From contig JBKHJB010000028.1 in the NCBI GenBank assembly GCA_046538345.1, forward strand, positions 1 to 17,413: a stretch of DNA of 17,413 bases, written 5' to 3'. This document shows, in pieces, positions 15,201 to 17,413 of this stretch. Within the stretch, counting starts at the first letter, position 1. Every line of letters begins with the position of its first letter. The notes under the pieces are model-generated. The model was not told the origin of the DNA, did not search any database, and saw only the letters and a list, made by a program, of their open reading frames with translations. The translations under genes and the position numbers were made by a program. The stretch comes from PUND01 sp046538345. GTDB taxonomy: Bacteria > Planctomycetota > Phycisphaerae > SM23-33.

Positions 15201-16892
15201 CCCGACAGGCGCACGAACTCGCTGGTGGTCTCGGCGCCGACGGAGAACATGACGCTGCTGGAGCGGCTGATTACCGCGCTGGACTCCACCAGCCCGCGGA
15301 TGGGAGAGATTCGCGTCTTCAAGCTCGTCAACGCCGACGCCGCCCGGATGGCGGACGTGCTGCAACAACTCTTCCGCCTGGAAGGCGAGACAGGCGAACG
15401 CCGATCCGTCAAATACACGCTGAGAACGGCGCAGCAGGAAGGCGACTCCACGTCGGCGACTCTCGGCAGTGCCGAGCAGGACGCGCTGAGCGTAACCGTG
15501 GACTTGCGGACCAACTCGCTGCTGATCGGTGGTACGAAGCACTACGTGAACCTGGCCGCCGAGGTCATCGAAGAGCTGGACGCCTCGCCGGCGCAGGACC
15601 GTGCCACCAAGGTCTATCGCCTCCGCAACGCTCAGGGCGAGGACATCGAGGCCGCATTGCGCGAGTTCCTCGACCAGGAGCGGCAGCGGCTGGTTCAGGC
15701 GCTGGGTGAGGACCGCATGGGAGCGGCCCAGCAGTTGCTGGAGCGGGAGGTGGCGATCGTCGCCGAGGAGCAGACAAACACGCTGCTGCTGTCGGCGTCG
15801 CCGCGGTATTTCGAGACCATAGAGGGCATGATCAAGGAGCTGGACAAGGCGCCGCCGCAAGTGCTCATACAGGTTCTGCTGGCGGAGGTCACACTGGACG
15901 ACTCCTCGGATCTGGGCATCGACTGGAACTACTCCGACAATGTCGACGGGACCGACGTCAGCGGCGGAACGGATTTCAGCGTCGAGGCGGGGATAGCCAA
16001 GTTCGGCGGACTGAACTTGTCCGTCACCGGCGGAGATATCAACTTTTTCCTGCGTGCCTTGCAGAGCCAGGGACGCATGGAGGTGCTCTCGCGTCCGCAG
16101 GTGCTCGCCGCCGACAATCAGGAGGCCCGCATCAACATAGGTCAGCGCGTGCCGTTCATTACCAACAGCCGTGTCACCGAGGAAGGCACCACGCTCAACA
16201 CCATCCAGTACGAGCCGGTGGGCATCAACCTCGACGTCATCCCGCGTATAAACGACGACGGCTTCGTGAAGCTCCAGGTCGCCCCGGAGATAAGCTCCAT
16301 TGCGACATCGACCGTGCAGATAAGCGAGGGCGTCAATGCGATTGTCGTCAACAGCCGTTCCGCCGAGACCACGGTCACGGTACAGGACGGACACACCATT
16401 GTCATCGGCGGGCTTATCACCACCACCGACGAGAACCGCGAGGACAAGGTCCCCGTCCTCGGCGACATTCCTTACATGGGCAACCTCTTCAAGAGCACAT
16501 CCCTGGTGAAGGAACGCAGGGAACTGCTCATAGTGCTCACGCCGCACGTGTTGCGGACCTCGGCCGACGCCGATGCGATTACAGACAAACACCTCGACCG
16601 GCTCGACCGGCAGCACGAGCGCATACAACACGACATGGAATACGACACCATGTACCAGTTGGAGCGTTCCAGTCCGCGAAGGATAGACAGCGAGCACTGG
16701 AACAGATATGTGCCGGTGGACGAGCCGGAGTCGCGAAGTGAGACTCGACCGGCCGAGCCGCCGGCGGAGGACGAGCAGGCACAACCGCCCCGACGCGAAG
16801 CGCAAGACACGCACGAGCAGCGCCGCCGGGAAGGACCGGTGATAAAGCGGGTAGTTCCGCTCGAGGGGCTGGTACCCGAACAAGACGACTGA
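6213..16892 (+). CDS. gspD: Giant secretin GspD with about 35 tandem N1-type domains
   Basis: Outer-membrane secretin of 3559 aa, about five times the normal length. Order: signal peptide (basic start, hydrophobic SVLTAVAVILLAGAV, probable cut near TRG|DEP at residue 36); Thr/Gln/Pro/Arg-rich linker to 149 with TTRP and TTQP motifs; N0/STN-like domain about 150-249 (KVFRFQFERIPYTTVVEKFA); 35 N1-type domains 250-3216; secretin barrel domain 3217-3449; acidic/Arg/Pro-rich tail 3450-3559. The barrel domain starts with VLIQVLLAEVTLDDSSDLGI and contains SRPQVLAADNQEARINIGQR, YEPVGINLDVIPRI, the signature VPVLGDIPYMGNLF and the terminal strand ELLIVLTPHVLRT, so it looks intact and functional. Each N1 unit has the beta-alpha-beta-beta-alpha pattern VRVYxLxxADAxxVAxxL ... 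RTNSLVVSA ... IxxLIxxLD. Secretins assemble as rings (often 15 subunits in T2SS), and the N domains stack below the barrel and contact GspC. A PilQ-type secretin is the alternative reading, but the surrounding G-K pseudopilins favour GspD. The frame is unbroken for 10.7 kb. Confidence 0.93.
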   Translation: MMCQKLEKYNNGRKVFRRSVLTAVAVILLAGAVTRGDEPVVLPTEAPPETGEETRTQPVQRKPGYLRESIPDGSARGRRERDRATTRPDDREATTQPAEESATTQPIGEQRPQPTTAPASATEHEVGTATVAAPTTRPRGVATEAEQPEKVFRFQFERIPYTTVVEKFAKAVDKPLIGDLNVPGEVTFFDSQTYTYDEALDTLNVLLRMRGYTLMEQGRFLRLVRLSHIQRMSLPIHQDLEGTDDYRPGKIVTVVLPLKFLDAESAANAVKPMVSQYGDAQPLAKGKGVLVTDRIETIRQIRRLLNQIDTETLVERQVRTYKLKHSSAEGVAKIINDLFGEGDQPHRGRRPDEGPAAGAAITATADVRTNSVVLTGAGDQLEMAEGLINRLDAAETTVAGDLRIFKVSHGRADEIAQALNELLETAPQQRRGRPNEQKPQTEPTRVVGDSATNSVVVSAPVDQMPSIEELIRRLDEPPTESGRVRTFPLEHADARELVSVLNNSLRQRDARGRMTSTATVSADQRTNTVIVSGTGADITAAADLLDELDRPSGDDSSAREVHVVRLDAGDAYMVARSLTQLFRENRRRSSGDDIRVEAERQTNSLIISASPEDWPRVKEILDELEAGEQDDGRRVTRVIPVKNADANEVASALSRTLVSRRGRRAAASQPSISAVRSGNSLIVSASESEVEQIAEMVEFLDVSEQTGSTEVRTYTLEGADVREAARSLSRLFAADYRSRRGGQSEPRFEPGASGNRLMVSATPEQFEEIEKLVEDLQTGDEQAERTRTFKLEHADAAEIADVLRQMLSESPTGYGGRYGAVGGDDVRVTAIDSSNSVVVQAPSAKMAMAEELISTFDTPEMEGAVEIRVIALEHARAEELASTLREMMPRERGGQQNVFVQSDALTNSVLIRAPASQRKTLEDMVDKLDTATQAQAREMRIIPLKYGSASSLAEMLRQLYGREQQQPRYGWWRQPQQREEQADRVIITAAPHDKALIVEAPRSRIEEIAELVSSLDTEQASGEMTVRTYKLSEGSDARQLARSLQRLFRQQSRDAQGEPEPRFEGDSSTNTLLVSATSNQFERIDELVDDLQEDSEVGKETRTYALEHARAEELIEVLRPMLGAQQRWNWWRRSGGDEVQLAVLESSNTLVVQGPVEKLSLADELIKQFDTAEAGGRAGIRIVELKNAEVDSLVRAVREVMGQRSRGAAGVTLTAEDNSNSVLVRGPSSELDEVIGIIRELDGESTSEHVEVRVYPLENGDAETLAETVRTMFGEMVESSGPGREAPPLSVSADTRTNSLVVSTTEAHFALVEQLMDALDQAPERPLRQAEYIWLENADAWDVSDKLKAMFEDRKGPEKPVIEADFYTNALTIIAREEDIKAMKQVVEQLDTAARDSNVKVRVIPVTQGRASDVARQVQRIYGQMSQGRVVITDELPSRRSDPGDKPQRSEDTDEASNPAPSENTDPAEKPSGESSRPAPGAESVVAEAPADVPAELTGASASGPDDEGDDPPQSEESETPPEIAISVDEGSNTLIVSATSQDIDSVENILWQLMLSAETAEAEYRFFKVEKADPVAVAEILDELFNPRSRQPQPQPRQDRQDRDRQERDRQDRKGEDDRRRTSPPVATDTPNITAVPDVRTRSVIVRAKPDQFEMIGEIIEQLDRVPTLVSEVRVFSLKNTEAEEVAENLRELFRLSESRGQRSRGPQQQRADSVRRMVELRRREGEARVDAATMVSASANKETNSVVVAAPADAMDILADIISELDQSAAESRTAVVRMYPLEHAEVEPTVRALREIFVEGDRRGSQDPEAREVPVVITGDPAGGQVIVSAPAERQELIAKTISEIDSASTGEELAVRVYRVRNAEARETASALAETLSADTGRDRADGELRISADQSSNSVVVRARPADHERIADLIEQMDVTDMEELPVRLVELENADPENVARMLNRVFDSEDSDRSPRRRRVTIEPDVDGGVLMVRAEDETFEQIQRFATRIDASSSSSKPGVYVIPLESGDAAEVAASVRDLYQQQVRAPRRGDEVVDPLAVSADTRANAIVLVAGEEMYEQVSTWVEQVERMKPDRGTLRVLRVEHADPREVKEAVDAIYDGGSSSAQPTRRGRGNANNPSSSSGSGVEVTVMDKQRSLLVGASDEEFEEIQKLIAELDESARGARKQVKLFHLEHATNTLVADALNRMYRAAAREDVPEDEVVVTALKQTRAVVVTATEEKIEEVAHFIEQLDEPEVSPQLEFRIYRLSHARPEKVLPMLRQMLRQVVEATAMENLQVEADERTRSIIVTAREPLFEQVAKIIEALDQAPEYETAEVAIILLEQADATALADVLNDMLQPAAEGQVTPEARALQEQVRRMRVRAGIGDDIPELDLTKPIKITPDPANTGANALLISSTPDNLAAMREVVSVLDRVPVAEGIRVRLMHLTSADAESVAEILREIFEQGERLAGRPGSAAEGRSEPESMTGKALTHSLSISADVRTNTLVLAGLEESLALAELIVKDLDREEGQIVTEVRLFKLRHAEAARLAPILSGVFEESGPDPETEGLRTHVTRLRTMLSERDGHATTLPKQRQAMVIEPDETTNILVVAAREDVMPLIADVIETMDVPGAGSLSAVRIFALENADAGRMSELIDTLYSGPNAELVRDEDKPTIAVDTRTNSLVVWANDKTFSVIESLLERLDSEDAPPLAGMRVYAMKHADATRIAEMLEDFFASKRSAELEITPDADLMPLVIVPDPRANVLMVAGGKEHFAAVEAMIEKLDRAEVPPAGEFRVFALRNASAGGLAPMLRELFEQRAVRGDQQEPVTIIADAARNALLVGAEPSDMKLVESLIGRLDKQPAEPGQTTKVFALKQADAEQVADTVRELYEAQGGISEAGVALGVDERTNALIVSGGPADIQRVDEIVSRLDTDSVTRVAEIRVFTLRYAQAEELAELLTSALTEKPQSPAGETTDRQWLLRFVTQTSDGRELVASALQEGVLITPDRRTNSLVVSAPTENMTLLERLITALDSTSPRMGEIRVFKLVNADAARMADVLQQLFRLEGETGERRSVKYTLRTAQQEGDSTSATLGSAEQDALSVTVDLRTNSLLIGGTKHYVNLAAEVIEELDASPAQDRATKVYRLRNAQGEDIEAALREFLDQERQRLVQALGEDRMGAAQQLLEREVAIVAEEQTNTLLLSASPRYFETIEGMIKELDKAPPQVLIQVLLAEVTLDDSSDLGIDWNYSDNVDGTDVSGGTDFSVEAGIAKFGGLNLSVTGGDINFFLRALQSQGRMEVLSRPQVLAADNQEARINIGQRVPFITNSRVTEEGTTLNTIQYEPVGINLDVIPRINDDGFVKLQVAPEISSIATSTVQISEGVNAIVVNSRSAETTVTVQDGHTIVIGGLITTTDENREDKVPVLGDIPYMGNLFKSTSLVKERRELLIVLTPHVLRTSADADAITDKHLDRLDRQHERIQHDMEYDTMYQLERSSPRRIDSEHWNRYVPVDEPESRSETRPAEPPAEDEQAQPPRREAQDTHEQRRREGPVIKRVVPLEGLVPEQDD
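8106..9959 (+). repeat. Higher-order tandem duplication of a four-domain block
   Basis: Domains 6-9 (8106-9017, 304 codons) align in order with domains 10-13 (9018-9959, 314 codons). Domains 7 and 11 share VRTY, ARSL, RLF, EPRFE, LxVSATxxQFExI and a closing LVxDLQ. Domains 8 and 12 share TRTxxLEHAxAxE, VLRxML, GGDxV, SSNxxVVQ and ELIxxFDT. Domains 9 and 13 share RExM, an RG pair, NSVL and RxP. Domains 6 and 10 share IPxK, LIV and IAExVxxLD. These pairs are closer to each other than to their neighbours, which suggests one duplication of four domains at once. Domain 4 resembles 8 and 12, so an older copy may lie upstream. Confidence 0.7.
10404..11534 (+). other. Central three secretin domains with long charged insertions
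   Basis: Domains 16, 17 and 18 of the array are 163, 111 and 103 residues instead of about 75-85. Domain 16 carries an 88-residue Glu/Asp/Ser/Pro-rich insertion (10512-10775) between its first helix and its hairpin. Domain 17 carries a Gln/Pro run followed by a repetitive RQDRDRQERDRQDRK tract (about 10980-11085), whose DNA repeats short accgccagga-like units. Domain 18 carries an Arg/Glu-rich, probably helical insertion (RRMVELRRREGEARV). All insertions fall in the variable loop, so the core fold is kept. They sit at the midpoint of the 35-domain array. Confidence 0.75.
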
Positions 16893-16918
16893 AGCGGCGA
16901 TAGCCGACGGAGCAACAG

Positions 16919-17413
16919 ATGCGGAAATTGACAGCGGTACTGCTGGCGGTTGTTTGTATGACGGCCGCGGGTTGCGAGCCGACGGGCGTCCATAGCCACG
17001 CGCCCGGCTCGGTGGCGAGGATAGACGCCGTCGAGCTGCGCGCCATGCCCAGTGCGGTCAACTGGGACGACGACCCGGAGCCGGACGGTCTGCGTGTGGA
17101 GGTGTTCTGCTACCGGCTGGATAAGCCCGAACCGGCGCCGGTGGAAGGCGAGCTGGAGTTCCTGCTCTACGAGGGACGCTTGCGGGCGGGCGAGCTTGGC
17201 TCGGCCGATCCCCTGCTGACCTGGCGTTTCACAGGCGCCGAGCTGCGCAGTGTGATGGTCCGACGGCTGGGTCTGTGGGGCTATTCCACGCAACTCGCCT
17301 GGGGCGACCGAACGCCGGAATCATCCAGTGTCACGCTCATCGCCCGCCACAGGTCGCCGGAAGGGCGAATCGTGCACTCCGCGCCCATCTCCATCTCAAT
17401 GCGGGCGCGGTAG
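16919..17413 (+). CDS. Small putative lipoprotein downstream of the secretin
   Basis: A 164-aa protein of a family I do not recognise. MRKLTAVLLAVVCMTAAGCEP is a lipoprotein signal with a lipobox-like TAAGC, so Cys19 would be lipidated after signal peptidase II cleavage; the -3 residue is Ala, slightly atypical. The mature part looks all-beta: alternating strands such as LRVEVFCYRLD, GELEFLLYEG, LLTWRF, YSTQLAWG and SSVTLIARHR, ending in SAPISISMRAR. It has no transmembrane helix or enzyme motif. It starts 26 bases after gspD with GGAG about seven bases upstream, so it is probably in the same operon. Position next to a secretin makes a pilotin-like or other outer-membrane accessory role possible, but known pilotins are mostly helical or TPR, or otherwise distinct, so this is inference from context. 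It ends exactly at the window edge with TAG. Confidence 0.8.
   Translation: MRKLTAVLLAVVCMTAAGCEPTGVHSHAPGSVARIDAVELRAMPSAVNWDDDPEPDGLRVEVFCYRLDKPEPAPVEGELEFLLYEGRLRAGELGSADPLLTWRFTGAELRSVMVRRLGLWGYSTQLAWGDRTPESSSVTLIARHRSPEGRIVHSAPISISMRAR

Larger units (their letters stand above)
6960..15860 (+). repeat. Array of 35 diverged secretin N1-type domain repeats
   Basis: My manual parse gives these unit starts (nt): 6960, 7158, 7410, 7656, 7884, 8106, 8334, 8562, 8802, 9018, 9279, 9507, 9741, 9960, 10191, 10404, 10893, 11226, 11535, 11778, 12003, 12231, 12468, 12732, 12954, 13179, 13500, 13779, 14085, 14313, 14556, 14784, 15003, 15303, 15600; the last ends at 15860. Average length is about 85 residues. 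Each unit starts with a strand such as VRVYxLE, a helix with ADAxxVAxxLxxLF, a variable loop, a hairpin with RTNSLVVSA, and a closing helix ending in LD. The Asn of the RTN motif is kept in 27 of the 35. The units are diverged at protein and DNA level, so the copy number is unlikely to be an assembly artefact. Boundaries are uncertain by a few residues. Confidence 0.88.

Noticed and set aside
6960..15860. Assembly artefact as the source of the repeat array
   Set aside because: The domains differ strongly from one another in sequence and loop length, and the frame is unbroken. Misassembly would produce near-identical copies.
15090..16883. A 597-codon open frame on the minus strand
   Set aside because: It is opposite the secretin barrel domain, which is the conserved coding sequence. 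The reverse frame has no recognisable domain or ribosome binding site and is a GC-driven shadow.
6213..16892. Reading the giant gene as several fused secretin genes or an adhesin
   Set aside because: There is only one N0-like domain and only one barrel domain, both at the expected ends. The repeats carry the N1-type pattern rather than Ig-like, cadherin or other adhesin features.
16893..16918. Terminator or promoter between gspD and the lipoprotein gene
   Set aside because: The 26-base gap shows only a ribosome binding site. There is no inverted repeat with a T run and no room for a promoter plus leader.

Overview
The window is one co-directional, tightly packed gene cluster on the + strand. 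It encodes the pseudopilins, inner-membrane assembly proteins and outer-membrane secretin of a type II secretion system (T2SS), followed by a small lipoprotein. The DNA is GC-rich and essentially all coding. The composition, the Thr/Gln/Pro linkers of the TTRP/TTQP type, and a PilM/PilN/PilO-flavoured T2SS together suggest a Planctomycetota bacterium, perhaps Phycisphaerae-like. That is an inference from style; no taxonomic marker gene is present.

Layout: 1-34 is only a leader with a ribosome binding site (a TAG at 4-6 may be the stop of an upstream gene). Then come gspG (35-478), gspH (450-1028), gspI (1053-1490), gspJ (1490-2227), gspK (2221-3585), a PilM-PilN-type GspL (3585-5135), a GspM/PilO protein with a C-terminal GspC/PilP-like domain (5132-6208), a giant secretin GspD (6213-16892, 3559 aa) and a lipoprotein (16919-17413, ending exactly at the window edge). 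Most junctions overlap or are a few bases apart, so this is very probably one operon with translational coupling. No stretch over 300 bases lacks a gene, and I see no internal promoter, terminator, RNA gene, mobile element or CRISPR. gspE (ATPase), gspF (platform) and the prepilin peptidase are absent and must lie elsewhere, perhaps just upstream.

The outstanding feature is the secretin. A usual GspD has an N0 domain, three N1-type domains and the beta-barrel domain in about 650-700 aa. Here I parse a signal peptide, a disordered linker, one N0-like domain, then 35 consecutive N1-type (Secretin_N-like) domains over about 2,970 residues, followed by a normal secretin barrel domain with its VPxLGDIPxxGxLF signature. 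If the repeats stack as rings, as N domains do in known secretins, the periplasmic channel would be many times longer than usual. Inside the array there is a higher-order duplication of four domains (8106-9959), a central group of three domains with long charged insertions (10404-11534), and expanded loops in domains near the barrel.

How the parts would work together: G-K form the pseudopilus (G the shaft, H-K the tip). The L- and M/C-like proteins form the inner-membrane collar, linking a missing cytoplasmic ATPase to the secretin. The giant secretin would conduct substrates across an unusually wide periplasm. The terminal lipoprotein is a candidate pilotin or accessory factor by position only.
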